NCBI GenBank assembly: GCA_028284445.1 | Contig: JANQRS010000065.1 | Span: forward strand, 47,282 to 111,281 | Length of the DNA stretch: 64,000 nucleotides | Origin: Calditrichia bacterium | GTDB lineage: Bacteria; Calditrichota; Calditrichia; RBG-13-44-9; J075 | Direction of reading: 5' to 3' | Shown: positions 1 through 8,457 of the stretch, one piece after another | Numbering within the stretch: the stretch's first letter is position 1 | How the letters are laid out: every line of letters starts with the position of its first letter | The notes under the pieces: model-generated | The model's database searches: none | The model's input: only the letters and a program-made list of their open reading frames with translations | Told to the model about the DNA's origin: nothing | Made by a program: the position numbers and the translations under genes

Positions 1-441
1 CTATTTCCTGATGAGGCGGAGGAGCCGGATCGCTCTGCGTTAAGAGATCACGACATCGCTTTTGATGCGGTGTTTCCTGATCAGGTTTTCCTGACCGCAA
101 GTGGTGAGCAGGTGTTGATGGATATTACGGCAACGCTGATTCCCTGGGATTTCCGCAATGCCGTTCTGATGACGATACGCGGAACGGAGGAACGGCGAGC
201 AGCGGAGAAGCGACAGCGTGACTTGATCGAAGAGTTGAAGCTGCGCCTGAGCCAGGTCAAGGCGCTGAGTGGATTGCTGCCCATTTGCTCTCACTGTAAG
301 CGAATTCGCAATTCGGACGGTGACTGGCATACAGTCGAAGAATTTGTCGGCGATCGTTCTGAAGCCGAGTTTACGCACTCGGTTTGTCCGACCTGTATTG
401 GTGAGCACTATTTTGAGCTGGGCATCGACTTCGATGAGTGA
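1..441 (+). CDS. C-terminal part of a PAS-type sensor or response-regulator protein (partial)
   Basis: The reading frame is open from base 1 to the TGA at 439-441, so the gene begins upstream of the window; the GTG at 70 is internal. The visible part ends a PAS/PAC-like fold (LTASGEQVLMDITATLIPW), followed by a short coiled coil (about codons 60-85) and a C-terminal module with LSGLLPICSHCKRIR and, further on, SEAEFTHSVCPTC. This Cys-rich tail is common at the end of PAS, GGDEF and receiver proteins in environmental bacteria; its CxxC pairs could bind a metal. Which output domain the full protein has cannot be seen. Confidence 0.8.
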   Translation, partial: LFPDEAEEPDRSALRDHDIAFDAVFPDQVFLTASGEQVLMDITATLIPWDFRNAVLMTIRGTEERRAAEKRQRDLIEELKLRLSQVKALSGLLPICSHCKRIRNSDGDWHTVEEFVGDRSEAEFTHSVCPTCIGEHYFELGIDFDE

Positions 442-691
442 TTACTGATCGTTAAGTATGTAAAAATGCCAATTACATGCTAAATCTGCGACTAAATGCT
501 CAAAACATCTCGACACAAAGGTTTGGTTTTCTTTTTTGATGCGTTATTGCCTGTCATTGGCATTAAAAGATGATCAATTTGCCATATTTCCTTTACTTCC
601 CCTGAGCGATGTGAGTATTTTAGGCCGGATGGCATCACTTAGAGAGATGACATCCCCTTTCTATCATTACCCTCAAAACGGAAACTGGCAG

Positions 692-1387
692 ATGGATTTT
701 GACAAACTGGAAGAAGTGCTGGAAGAAACCTTTCGTGATTTACGGATGGATCGTGATGAGCAGGCGGTTCTGGCGAGAATTTTGGAGGCGATTGGCCATG
801 ATGCGGAAAAGCTGGCCTTTGTGCGGAATCGCGCCTTCGACATTGCCGGGCGGCAGTTGGGCGATGGGGAAGGGCAAAAGGTGTTGAAATGGCTGGAAAC
901 CGTGATCAAAGGCATCGACCGAGCACAGAACGCTAACAATGCTCAAATTGCATCCGCTCATTTTAGTCCCGGAAAGGATTGTCTGGGACGCATTGCCGAG
1001 CGATTTCATGCAACGAGATCATCCGTAGATATTTGCGTGTTTACCATCACTGATGATCGCATCAAGGAAGATATCCTAAATGCCCATCAGCGGGGTTGCA
1101 AAATTCGTATCATTACCGACGATCTAAAACAGTATGACCCCGGCTCAGACGTCAAAGAACTGGCCGCGGCCGGAATTCCTATCGCCACCGATAAGGTGGC
1201 CAATCACATGCACCACAAGTTCGCTATTTTCGATAATTACATCCTCCTGACCGGAAGCTTTAACTGGACTCGCAGCGCATCCAGTTTCAACCAGGAGAAC
1301 CTGATCATTACGGATGATCAACGTGTGGTGCAACCCTTCATCGTTGAATTCAACGAGTTGTGGGAGGATTTCTATACTCAGCACTAG
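692..1387 (+). CDS. Phospholipase D-like domain protein (single HKD motif)
   Basis: The C-terminal half carries one HxKxxxxD motif (HHKFAIFD, near base 1210) followed by GSFNW, the signature of PLD-superfamily nucleases and phosphodiesterases. A single motif implies dimerisation to build the active site, as in Nuc-type endonucleases and mitochondrial cardiolipin hydrolase. The N-terminal part is helical and acidic (LEEVLEETFRDLRMDRDEQ), recalling TerB-like helical modules. No signal peptide or membrane segment is seen, so it is probably cytoplasmic. The frame is open from TTG 536 and ATG 539, with further ATGs at 629 and 647. I chose 692 because the earlier residues look unlike a conserved domain; no start has a strong ribosome site. 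Substrate unknown. Confidence 0.8.
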   Translation: MDFDKLEEVLEETFRDLRMDRDEQAVLARILEAIGHDAEKLAFVRNRAFDIAGRQLGDGEGQKVLKWLETVIKGIDRAQNANNAQIASAHFSPGKDCLGRIAERFHATRSSVDICVFTITDDRIKEDILNAHQRGCKIRIITDDLKQYDPGSDVKELAAAGIPIATDKVANHMHHKFAIFDNYILLTGSFNWTRSASSFNQENLIITDDQRVVQPFIVEFNELWEDFYTQH

Positions 1388-1404
1388 TGAAAGTAGTCCA
1401 AAAA

Positions 1405-1475
1405 AAATTCCAACAGGAAAAATGCCAATAAAACGACAAACTTCGTGCGTTTTGCAATTTCTCCTGTTGGAATTT
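1405..1475. repeat. Dispersed inverted repeat, CCAACAGG family (copy 1)
   Basis: Perfect 14-base arms AAATTCCAACAGGA (1405-1418) and TCCTGTTGGAATTT (1462-1475) enclose 43 bases. It lies just after the PLD-like gene. The same arms recur at 50314, 53890, 60274 and, diverged, near 54700. It may act as a transcription terminator, but it recurs as a family and so looks like a small mobile or REP-like element. Confidence 0.75.
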
Positions 1476-1536
1476 GGGTTTTGCATCCTTGCGTTTAGTC
1501 GGTAATTTACTTTGTAAACAGGAAGGATGCTAAATT

Positions 1537-2358
1537 ATGATAATGACATGCACCCTCGGCAAGCGCACTTTTACGGTCGACACGGCAGCGCCGACGGAGA
1601 TTTCCATCCAGCAGCATTTTGATGAGAATCAGCCGCAATTCTTCGGTGCTGAGAAAGCGTCATCGCAGGCCGTTGAGGGCGACGGATTTATCGGAGATAC
1701 TGCTCGTGGCGGTAGCTGCAATGTCCGCGAAATCAAACTGGTGCCGCACTGTAATGGCACTCACACAGAAAGTGTTGCCCATATTTGTCATGACGCGCCT
1801 TCGGTTGCAGAAGTGCTCACCGATGCCCTGATACCGGCGACGTTGATAACTGTGCAAGCGGAGCCGGCCGGCAAATGCAACGAATCTTACCAGCCGCATC
1901 CTCGCGCAAACGACCGTTTAATTACTGCGAGCAGTCTTCAGCAGCAGCTAAAAAATTGCGATGAGGCATTCCTGTCCGCGCTATTAATTCGAACCTTGTC
2001 AAATGAGCCGCAGAAACAATTCCGCAACTATGATAATGAAGCAGTGCCATATTTCAGCAGTGAAGCAATGTCTTACATCAGCCAACTCCCCGTGAAGCAC
2101 CTGGTTGTGGACCTGCCTTCTGTCGATCGTCCTGATGATGGGGGAGAATTGAGTAATCACCGCCTTTACTGGCAGGTTGCTGCCGGTAGCCATCAATTGT
2201 CACCGACCAGCCGCAGCGATCGAACCATCAGCGAGTTTGCCTTTATTCGTGATGACATTGCCGATGGCCCTTACCTGGCTGGTATCCAAATCCCTCCGTT
2301 TCAAAATGATGCTGCGCCTTCACGGATTTTTATCTACAATCCCGAAAACGCCGATTGA
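1537..2358 (+). CDS. Cyclase/kynurenine-formamidase-like metal-dependent hydrolase
   Basis: At 273 residues it fits the bacterial cyclase (PF04199-type) family. Residues 71-82 read HCNGTHTESVAH, a variant of the family metal motif HxGTHxDxPxH in which the Asp is Glu and the Pro is Val. A later segment HLVVDLPSVDRPDDGG followed by NH matches the conserved C-terminal part of formamidase-like members, where His and Glu/Asp complete a two-metal site. It probably hydrolyses an amide or ester in the cytoplasm; the substrate is not predictable. The start is ATG 1537 with GGAAGG (1521-1526) ten bases upstream. It stands alone between two intergenic gaps. Confidence 0.75.
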   Translation: MIMTCTLGKRTFTVDTAAPTEISIQQHFDENQPQFFGAEKASSQAVEGDGFIGDTARGGSCNVREIKLVPHCNGTHTESVAHICHDAPSVAEVLTDALIPATLITVQAEPAGKCNESYQPHPRANDRLITASSLQQQLKNCDEAFLSALLIRTLSNEPQKQFRNYDNEAVPYFSSEAMSYISQLPVKHLVVDLPSVDRPDDGGELSNHRLYWQVAAGSHQLSPTSRSDRTISEFAFIRDDIADGPYLAGIQIPPFQNDAAPSRIFIYNPENAD

Positions 2359-2703
2359 GCGTCCCTACCAAAATTTTCCTTTTGTGAATTATGGTACTAA
2401 TTCTCTATGATTCATGTTTATTTTAGAAAAGTAAGCAAGCAGGGAAACGAGACAGCTTCTTCTGCGTTGAACAGAAACCAGGGTTTACTTGGTTGCTAAA
2501 CTGCCGATAATAATGGTAGAGACATCCGGGCATAAAGGCTTAATCATTATTAAGCAGTAGATAAAAGTCCGGACCGGAAATCTAAAAACCGCTCAATTAG
2601 CGATGTTACATTTTATTTAAGTGGCAGTAAATAAATGATTTGGCACTATAATACATATCAGCCTATAATCGAAATCTTCTAATTTAGGCGGCAGTGACAC
2701 AAA
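2359..2703. other. Intergenic region, nothing identified
   Basis: 345 bases between the cyclase-like gene and rsmB. No convincing ORF, tRNA or strong terminator was seen. The part from about 2440 to 2520 has short GA-rich and GGTTGC/CTGCCG segments that superficially suggest a riboswitch, but no class could be matched. The AT-rich last 100 bases may hold the rsmB promoter. Confidence 0.5.
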
Positions 2704-4128
2704 ATGACTTATGGATGTATCGTGAAGCAAGAACGTGCAACGGCCATTAAAGCGCCACCCGAAAATGGTCAGCAAACAGAAAATCTACCTTCTCAAATTA
2801 ATGCGCGAACCAAGATCATTGAAGTGCTAACCCGGGTAGATACCCGACAGGCTTATACGGATAAGCTGCTTGATAAAGAGTTAGACAAATTCAATGATGC
2901 CGATCGGGCGCTCATTACAGAGGTTGTAAATGGCGCACTACGCTGGCGCTACCGCCTGGACTGGTTCCTGCGGCAGCTCTATGTCGGTGAGTTCGATAAC
3001 CTGATTCCGGATGTCAAGAACAACCTCCGCTCGTCGATTTACCAGTTGATTTATCTGGATCGCGTGCCGGCTTATGCCGTTTTAAACGAAGCCGTCGAGA
3101 TTTCCAAGAAGAAATACAATCAAAAAACCGCTAACCTGGTGAACGCCATTCTGCGAAACTATCTTCGCCAGGTAAAGAAGCTCGAATATGTCGAAATGCA
3201 GTTGGATTTCTCGGAGCGACTCTCTGTAAGCTACTCTCATCCGCTTTGGTTGATTCAGCGTTGGATTGAGCGTTGGGGCGTTGATCATGCGCTGGCATTG
3301 TGTCAGGCAAATAATGAACGCCCGGTAGTGTCGCTGCGGGCCAATCTTCTGAAGACCGATCTCGAAGAGTTCAAGCAAAAGTTGCAAGAATTTTCGATCG
3401 ATTTTGAGCAGCATGAACATTTTCCGACATTTTTTCACATTCCGAATTTCAAGGAGTTTCGCAAACTGAATTTCATTGAAAGCGGATTGGTGTCGGTGCA
3501 GGATATCAGTACCTGTATTCCTGTTCAGCTGCTGGATGCAAAACCCGGGGAGCGCGTGCTTGATATGTGTGCGGCGCCCGGTGGAAAATCAGGTTATATC
3601 GGTGAAATGATGCAGGGCGAAGGAATGCTGGTTTCCATGGAAAAGCATCATAATCGCTCCCGTATGCTTCAGGATAACCTCTCAAGGCTTGGCGTTTCCA
3701 ATTTCTCCGTGGTGACAGCAGATGCCCTGGAAATGCCCTTTAGTGAACCCTTCGACAAAATCTTGCTGGATGCGCCTTGCACCGGTTTTGGGGTGTTGAG
3801 CAAGCGGGTTGACTTGAAATGGAAGAGAACTGAAGCGGATATCGAAAATATGAGCCAGCTCCAGGGCAAGCTGCTGGATGCTGCTGCGGATATGTTGGTG
3901 CCGGGTGGCGTGATTGTCTACAGTACCTGTACGATTGAATATGATGAAAACGAGGGTGTCATTCAGCAATTCCTAAGCCGGCATCCGGAATTTACTACAG
4001 ATACGCTCTCTGAGTATTTGCCAACCACGTATTTGTGGGAAAAAGACTTTGCCAGAACCTTTCCACATGTTCATAAGATGGACGGTTCCTTTGCAATCCG
4101 ACTACGAAAAAAAGCGGAAAGTAATTGA
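2704..4128 (+). CDS. rsmB: 16S rRNA (cytosine-967 C5)-methyltransferase RsmB
   Basis: It methylates C967 of 16S rRNA with S-adenosylmethionine. At 474 residues it is slightly longer than typical. An N-terminal NusB-like RNA-binding domain spans roughly residues 32-165 (LITEVVNGALRWRYRLDW is typical). The Rossmann methyltransferase follows: SAM-binding VLDMCAAPGGKSG near residue 285, motif IV LLDAPCTGFG near 355 and motif VI YSTCTIEYDENEG near 407. The two Cys are the release and nucleophile residues of RNA m5C methyltransferases. Motif IV has Phe-Gly where SGTG or TGTG is usual. The start ATG 2704 follows TAGGCGG; the first 30 residues are poorly conserved, so a later start is possible. It is a single gene ending in a bidirectional terminator. 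Confidence 0.93.
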   Translation: MTYGCIVKQERATAIKAPPENGQQTENLPSQINARTKIIEVLTRVDTRQAYTDKLLDKELDKFNDADRALITEVVNGALRWRYRLDWFLRQLYVGEFDNLIPDVKNNLRSSIYQLIYLDRVPAYAVLNEAVEISKKKYNQKTANLVNAILRNYLRQVKKLEYVEMQLDFSERLSVSYSHPLWLIQRWIERWGVDHALALCQANNERPVVSLRANLLKTDLEEFKQKLQEFSIDFEQHEHFPTFFHIPNFKEFRKLNFIESGLVSVQDISTCIPVQLLDAKPGERVLDMCAAPGGKSGYIGEMMQGEGMLVSMEKHHNRSRMLQDNLSRLGVSNFSVVTADALEMPFSEPFDKILLDAPCTGFGVLSKRVDLKWKRTEADIENMSQLQGKLLDAAADMLVPGGVIVYSTCTIEYDENEGVIQQFLSRHPEFTTDTLSEYLPTTYLWEKDFARTFPHVHKMDGSFAIRLRKKAESN

Positions 4129-4141
4129 TACTTTCCGCTTT
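4107..4141. terminator. Bidirectional intrinsic terminator between rsmB and pilus copy 1
   Basis: A perfect 10-bp stem, GCGGAAAGTA (4114-4123) with TACTTTCCGC (4129-4138), and a 5-base loop. A run of seven A precedes it on +, so the minus-strand transcript of the pilus operon ends in a stem plus seven T. The rsmB stop codon lies in the loop. Confidence 0.85.
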
Positions 4142-4154
4142 CAGATATGAAGTG

Positions 4155-4186
4155 GGTGTCCGGTAACGAGACCGTTACCGGACGCC
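4155..4186. other. Strong hairpin at the 3' end of pilus copy 1
   Basis: GTCCGGTAAC (4158-4167) pairs with GTTACCGGAC (4174-4183); adding the flanking bases gives about 15 bp with one wobble. No T run follows directly, so it may protect the 3' end of the minus-strand mRNA upstream of the true terminator at 4107-4141. Confidence 0.6.
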
Positions 4187-4226
4187 TGCTTATCCTCAAT
4201 CTTCCCTGATCGAACTACATAATCCC

Positions 4227-4664
4227 TTAATTCAAGATAACGGTTTGAATAGAATCTCTGGTAATTCGACTAAATGCCTTAACCGGATTTGTGTCGTCGT
4301 CCCCGGTTTCAACGCCGCAGCCAATGATATAAATGAAGCCTGAGCTGCCGCTCACTTTGGTAGCGCTTCCCGGCACAAATGTGTTCCCGGACGGTAATGA
4401 CGTCGTTAGACTATAGCTGCCGTTGGCGTTACCGGTGTCGACCGGACTGAGATAAAAGTTGTCAAAAGAACGGTTGCCACCGCGAAAGGTGGTTGAAGTG
4501 CGAAAATATCTTTGTGCTTTTGTTCCATATAGAACCAAATCGCTGATAACAGCATTGCGATTTGCATCTATAGAACTGCTATTAAATACGACTAACCCAA
4601 TCGAAATCGCTAAGATAACGATCATGGCGGTCAAACCCAGCATCAACAATTGTTGCTGTCCCAT
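4227..4664 (-). CDS. Type IV pilin-like protein, copy 1 terminal pilin (145 aa)
   Basis: A putative structural pilin subunit. It starts MGQQQ, followed at once by a hydrophobic helix (residues 6-28), then a conserved globular domain: KAQRYFRT near 50, a GG-FDNFYLSPVDTGNANGSYS block, PSG, GCGxE near 114, and a C-terminus ending ILN. Exactly 145 residues, like the three paralogues in this window. The leader before the helix is only MG, and there is no Glu at position 5 of the would-be mature protein, unlike canonical prepilins. It is the last gene of operon copy 1, 276 bases after the Ig-like lipoprotein, with AAAGG upstream of the ATG. It most resembles the terminal pilin of copy 2, not the first pilins. 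Confidence 0.75.
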   Translation of the reverse strand: MGQQQLLMLGLTAMIVILAISIGLVVFNSSSIDANRNAVISDLVLYGTKAQRYFRTSTTFRGGNRSFDNFYLSPVDTGNANGSYSLTTSLPSGNTFVPGSATKVSGSSGFIYIIGCGVETGDDDTNPVKAFSRITRDSIQTVILN

Positions 4665-4891
4665 GTTGCCTTTGTCCCCACATCAATGTGAATAATGTCA
4701 AAATGAATTACTGGTAGAATAGAATTGCGGTGACCAGAATTGATCGGCGCGCACGCTCCTGTGCACGGTGTGAGATAGGGCCTGTTAAAGATCCAGAAGC
4801 TAAGACAATGTAATACGGAGTCGTTAGGAATGTGTGAGCAATGCCAAAAAAGAGGAAAACAAAAGGTTTACAAAACGGTTTGGAGGAAATG

Positions 4892-4929
4892 GCTAAACTG
4901 TCCTATTTGATGTAATAGGACAGTTTAGC
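4892..4929. other. Perfect 16-bp inverted repeat between the Ig-lipoprotein and the terminal pilin
   Basis: GCTAAACTGTCCTATT (4892-4907) and AATAGGACAGTTTAGC (4914-4929) flank a 6-base loop. On the minus strand it sits just after the lipoprotein stop and has no T run, so it may be a processing or stability hairpin, or a weak terminator insulating the terminal pilin. Confidence 0.65.
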
Positions 4930-4940
4930 TGTGCGGAAAG

Positions 4941-6323
4941 TTAGTTGCCAACACCCTCAACAATGGCTTCGGCGCGTCCGTTCTCGCCGACAACGGTAAT
5001 TCGTACGGCAATCGGCTGGGCAACTTCAACTGAGTCATTTGTATCGACAACAGAGAAACCAAAGTTTGTCCAGCTAAGCGATTGGGTATCCGGCATGATG
5101 ATATCGGTGTTGCCGGTTGCTCCGGCGTTTCTACCCTGGATACCGACCCGAATCTGGGTTCCGGAGGACATTGGATGTCCCTTGAAGTCGGTGACGGTAT
5201 ACTGAAATGCCACCGAGCCTTGATGTGGGATGTTAAATGTCGTTGGTGAAACGCTGATAATCGGTGTAGAGGTATACAGCAGGGTGATATCGTCGCTGAT
5301 ATTTTGCTGGTTCTCATCTGCTGTTGAGGCAGTAGCGGTAAAAAAGCCGGCACCAAGAACCGCGTCAAACGGATCAGGCAATCCGGAAAGGAGGATGCTG
5401 GAAGCCACGCCGCGGTCATCGGTTAAATCTGATCCGCCGATGACACCGCCTGCGCTAACAGTGAAATAGACTGCTGTTCCGGGCCGAACCGGATTGGCAT
5501 ATTTATCGCCAACCAGGGCGGTAATCGTCGTTTCTTTCAAGAGACGCCGCCATGCCGGAATATTAAGGCGCGATGTTCCTACAGTCAAATGTGCCTGGTC
5601 CGGCAAGCCGCCGTGAATGACAACCGGAACCGGTTCAGACTGCAATACGCGTCCGTTGTGCGTCAGTTCTGCGTAGATCTGAACAGTACCGGCACGAGTA
5701 CCACTGAAAACATAGGTGTCTGCCAGTCCGCCGACGCCGGTACGGATGAGTGACGGCGTAATAAATTCACCACCGCCGGGAGAGGCCGCCAGGCGCACTG
5801 TGATATCTACTGCGTTCTCAACGCCGATCGGTTGGCCAAAGGAATCGACAACCGCAAACCTGAGCCGTGTGGACTCAATCGAACCGGCTCCCTGGATGCT
5901 GATAACCGGATCAGTGATCGATTGCAGATAGATGTTGGATGGCTCACCGGAAAGCGCCGGCGTAAAATCCGTCGGGGTGAGTTGAAGCACCGGCACCTGC
6001 ACTGTGCGTTCGCCAACGGCAAGGATGGTTGTTGAATCAGAAACAAATGTCTCCTTAAATGCAACAACTTTGATTTCCTGGCTGCCGCTAATATCAAATT
6101 CAGCCGTGTAGCTGCCGTTACTGTTGGACAAGGCCGATTCAAATACTTCATCATTTCTAAATTCAACAATGGCGCTATCGACAGGCGTATTGGTATCGCG
6201 ATTAAAGACAAATCCGTTAACCCTGACGGTACCGCTGGTTTCAACACTTGTTGTGTCGCCTTCACAGGCACTTAGTACTAGCAAGCCGGTGACAAGGCTT
6301 AGAATAATGTATATTGCTTTCAT
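4941..6323 (-). CDS. Lipoprotein with Ig-like (invasin/Big_1-type) domains, in pilus copy 1 only
   Basis: The N-terminus is a lipoprotein signal: a hydrophobic stretch then LSAC, with Cys about residue 20. The region after it (TVRVNGFVFNRDTNTPVDSAIV) resembles a carboxypeptidase-regulatory-like beta sandwich. At least two invasin-type Ig-like repeats follow, with typical phrases such as GQPIGVENAVDITVRL, GGLADTYVFSGTRAGTVQIYAE and TALVGDKYANPVRPGTAVYFTVSAGG. It is 460 residues and ends in a further Ig-like unit. It lies between the secretin and terminal pilin genes and has no equivalent in copy 2. An outer-membrane accessory or tip-exposed role is an inference from position. Confidence 0.8.
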   Translation of the reverse strand: MKAIYIILSLVTGLLVLSACEGDTTSVETSGTVRVNGFVFNRDTNTPVDSAIVEFRNDEVFESALSNSNGSYTAEFDISGSQEIKVVAFKETFVSDSTTILAVGERTVQVPVLQLTPTDFTPALSGEPSNIYLQSITDPVISIQGAGSIESTRLRFAVVDSFGQPIGVENAVDITVRLAASPGGGEFITPSLIRTGVGGLADTYVFSGTRAGTVQIYAELTHNGRVLQSEPVPVVIHGGLPDQAHLTVGTSRLNIPAWRRLLKETTITALVGDKYANPVRPGTAVYFTVSAGGVIGGSDLTDDRGVASSILLSGLPDPFDAVLGAGFFTATASTADENQQNISDDITLLYTSTPIISVSPTTFNIPHQGSVAFQYTVTDFKGHPMSSGTQIRVGIQGRNAGATGNTDIIMPDTQSLSWTNFGFSVVDTNDSVEVAQPIAVRITVVGENGRAEAIVEGVGN

Positions 6324-6343
6324 AACATAGACTCCCGTCCTGG

Positions 6344-7564
6344 CTACTTTTTATCCTTGGTCTGTAATTCATATAGCTGCATTTCGAGCGAGCGGCGTTT
6401 GCGCTGTTCCTGCAAGAGGCGTTTCTGTTTCAGCCCTTTGGCCTTCGCTTCCAGGCGGTTCTTGATCGGCGGCAGTAACTCGGCTTTTAATAGAATCACC
6501 AATTCAGATTCGATGCTTGTTGTCGCTTCAAATCCGAACACGTAGCGCAGACCGAGTAACCATGGTGGAAGGTCTTTCAGGAATGGAATACCTCGCCTTG
6601 AGGCATTCTCCTGGGTAGTCGATAATCCACCGATGACAGTTTCTTCGCCATCCAGTAAAATCACGCTGGTTTTGGCTTCGGATTTACGAATCTCCAGTCC
6701 ATTATCACCGGTCACCGTATTACTACGCTCAATTTCCAGCTCAAGGCCAATAAAATCCGAGCCTTCATGATTGACAATTTCAGGGGTGACTTTGATAATA
6801 GAACCGGTCTTAAAGAACTGCGTAACGGCATTCCCCGCAAAATCCTGCAGGGTAACGGAAATATCTGCACCCACCTGAACAGACCCTTCTGAGCCGGAGC
6901 GCACTGTTACTTGCGGGGAAGTGATGATTTGACCCATCTGATCATCTTCCAGAGCTTTGAAGATGGCGGTTATATCCGCGAAGTCCAATTTCGGGCTGAA
7001 TTCCAGTTCCAGCAGACCACCCTGGTCGGCCCCGGCGCTGGTTTCAGCGCGAACGAGAATGTCTTGATTGTCGCGGAGGAAGCTCCAGTCGATACCGGCC
7101 TGGCGCAATTTGGATTTGTTCGCCTCAAAGAAGACAGCGGTAATGGTTACTTCGCGGGTGTTAAACAGCTCTTCGGCTATGCGCTCGCTTTTGCTTTTCT
7201 GCGGCACGCCGGAAGGGGTAGCTGCTTTTTCCTCAGTGATAATGATGAACTTTGATCGTTCTTCATACCAGAGGCCATTTTCTTTCAGGATTGTTTCCAG
7301 TGCCGTCAGCCAGTGCATTTGATTAATGCTGATGCCGATCGGGCCGGTTCGCTCTTCCGGATCGATAATTGCTTTATCAAGGAAAGGTTTGCTCAATTCA
7401 TTGAAGATCAAAATTGCCTGATCGAACGACGTCGAGCTGGAAAGCGAGACAATTTCTTCTGCTGTCGCTGTCGCCCGCCGAATAGGACGCGGCTGCTGGG
7501 CCAGGACATTCCCGATGGCAAATAACAGCACCAGGTATATAAATAAGTGAAAATGCCTTTTCAT
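6344..7564 (-). CDS. pilQ: Short PilQ/GspD-type secretin, pilus copy 1
   Basis: The outer-membrane channel of the machine. A signal peptide (residues 1-22, ending VLAQ) is followed by an STN-like domain about residues 45-110, then the secretin core beginning EVTITAVFFEANKSKLRQAGIDW. The C-terminal signature includes LLDGEETVIGGL and GIPFLKDLPPWLLGLRYVFG, the family motif for pore closure. It has 406 residues, much shorter than classical PilQ or GspD, with no series of N1-N3 domains. A basic coiled-coil tail of about 45 residues (KQKRLLQEQRKRR) follows the pore domain. It is the paralogue of the secretin at 19843-21072. Confidence 0.9.
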   Translation of the reverse strand: MKRHFHLFIYLVLLFAIGNVLAQQPRPIRRATATAEEIVSLSSSTSFDQAILIFNELSKPFLDKAIIDPEERTGPIGISINQMHWLTALETILKENGLWYEERSKFIIITEEKAATPSGVPQKSKSERIAEELFNTREVTITAVFFEANKSKLRQAGIDWSFLRDNQDILVRAETSAGADQGGLLELEFSPKLDFADITAIFKALEDDQMGQIITSPQVTVRSGSEGSVQVGADISVTLQDFAGNAVTQFFKTGSIIKVTPEIVNHEGSDFIGLELEIERSNTVTGDNGLEIRKSEAKTSVILLDGEETVIGGLSTTQENASRRGIPFLKDLPPWLLGLRYVFGFEATTSIESELVILLKAELLPPIKNRLEAKAKGLKQKRLLQEQRKRRSLEMQLYELQTKDKK

Positions 7565-7590
7565 TGGTTTCCTTCAGAGTTTGTCAGTTG

Positions 7591-8448
7591 TTAAAATTTC
7601 AGTTTGAGGACAAAGCGTCTTGCAGCCCCGCCTTTGTTCAGCGAGAATTCGCAAGTCCCCATTTCCGGATTAATTCGCGTCAGGTAGCCTAAATAGACCT
7701 CATCACCTTCGCGAATGGCGTGGATATTTCCCTTGTGGTCGGCAATAATTGCTTTGCCGGGTACGATCGCCCGCAGTGCCGCCCGTTCTACCTCAATGAG
7801 GCCGCGGGTGTTGGCAGGCAGGCTGCGCTTAATAATCGGTTTGAAGGGATTGCCAATGCGAGGCTGGGAGACATCGTTCAGCGTACGTTGGATCGAAGGC
7901 AACTCATCGACAGTAGCAAAATATGCCCAAATTTCCACATCAAAGGGCATTGCCAATGCTGCTGAAGAGCCGCTTTCAACACCACGCAGACTCAGATTCC
8001 TGACTTTGTAGATGAATGGACCATTTTCAAGATAATAGACAAAATGAAATATCTTGGAAAAGTCCCCCTCTCCGGACAAACGGTATATATTATAACCGAA
8101 GTTATCGAAAGTTCTCGCTCCGGTAAACTGCATGTCAAAATCCAGGATGCCGATGCGGCGAAGAATCTCGTTCAGATAACGGTAGGTGTCCTGTGGTGAA
8201 ACCCGTGAAACGATTTGCTTATCAAGATTCGCAAGCTTTGCGGCGCTTTCTTTCAAAATACCCTGAACGCGACGCAAATCGTCATCCATTTCACGGCGTT
8301 GATCAATAAGCTTCGTGGATTTATCCAGAACGCCCATGGCGACCTTGATTTCGTTGGGATAGGAAATGAAAATCCAGTATCCGCTTATTGCCAAAACCAG
8401 TAATAGCAGGACAGATAGGGTAATGATGTTCCTTGTTTGATAACTCAC
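7591..8448 (-). CDS. PilO-like alignment protein with PilP-like C-terminal domain, copy 1
   Basis: A short cytoplasmic N-terminus (MSYQTRN) precedes a membrane helix about residues 8-30. A periplasmic coiled coil (about 40-90) and a PilO-type ferredoxin-like fold containing SGEGDFSKIFHFVYYLENGP follow. The last 75 residues (GKAIIADHKGNIHAIREGDE, then LTRINPEMGTCEFSLNKGG) resemble the small beta domain of PilP, which docks on the secretin. PilO and PilP are normally separate proteins, so this looks like a fusion. It lies between the PilM-PilN fusion and the secretin, as pilO/pilP do elsewhere. Confidence 0.8.
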   Translation of the reverse strand: MSYQTRNIITLSVLLLLVLAISGYWIFISYPNEIKVAMGVLDKSTKLIDQRREMDDDLRRVQGILKESAAKLANLDKQIVSRVSPQDTYRYLNEILRRIGILDFDMQFTGARTFDNFGYNIYRLSGEGDFSKIFHFVYYLENGPFIYKVRNLSLRGVESGSSAALAMPFDVEIWAYFATVDELPSIQRTLNDVSQPRIGNPFKPIIKRSLPANTRGLIEVERAALRAIVPGKAIIADHKGNIHAIREGDEVYLGYLTRINPEMGTCEFSLNKGGAARRFVLKLKF

Positions 8449-8457
8449 TTGAAACTC

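Noticed and set aside
2400..2560. Possible c-di-GMP (GEMM-I) riboswitch before rsmB
   Set aside because: Only short segments (GGTTGC, CTGCCGAT) resemble the consensus; the conserved GCAAAC and GACGCAAAGCC parts are missing.
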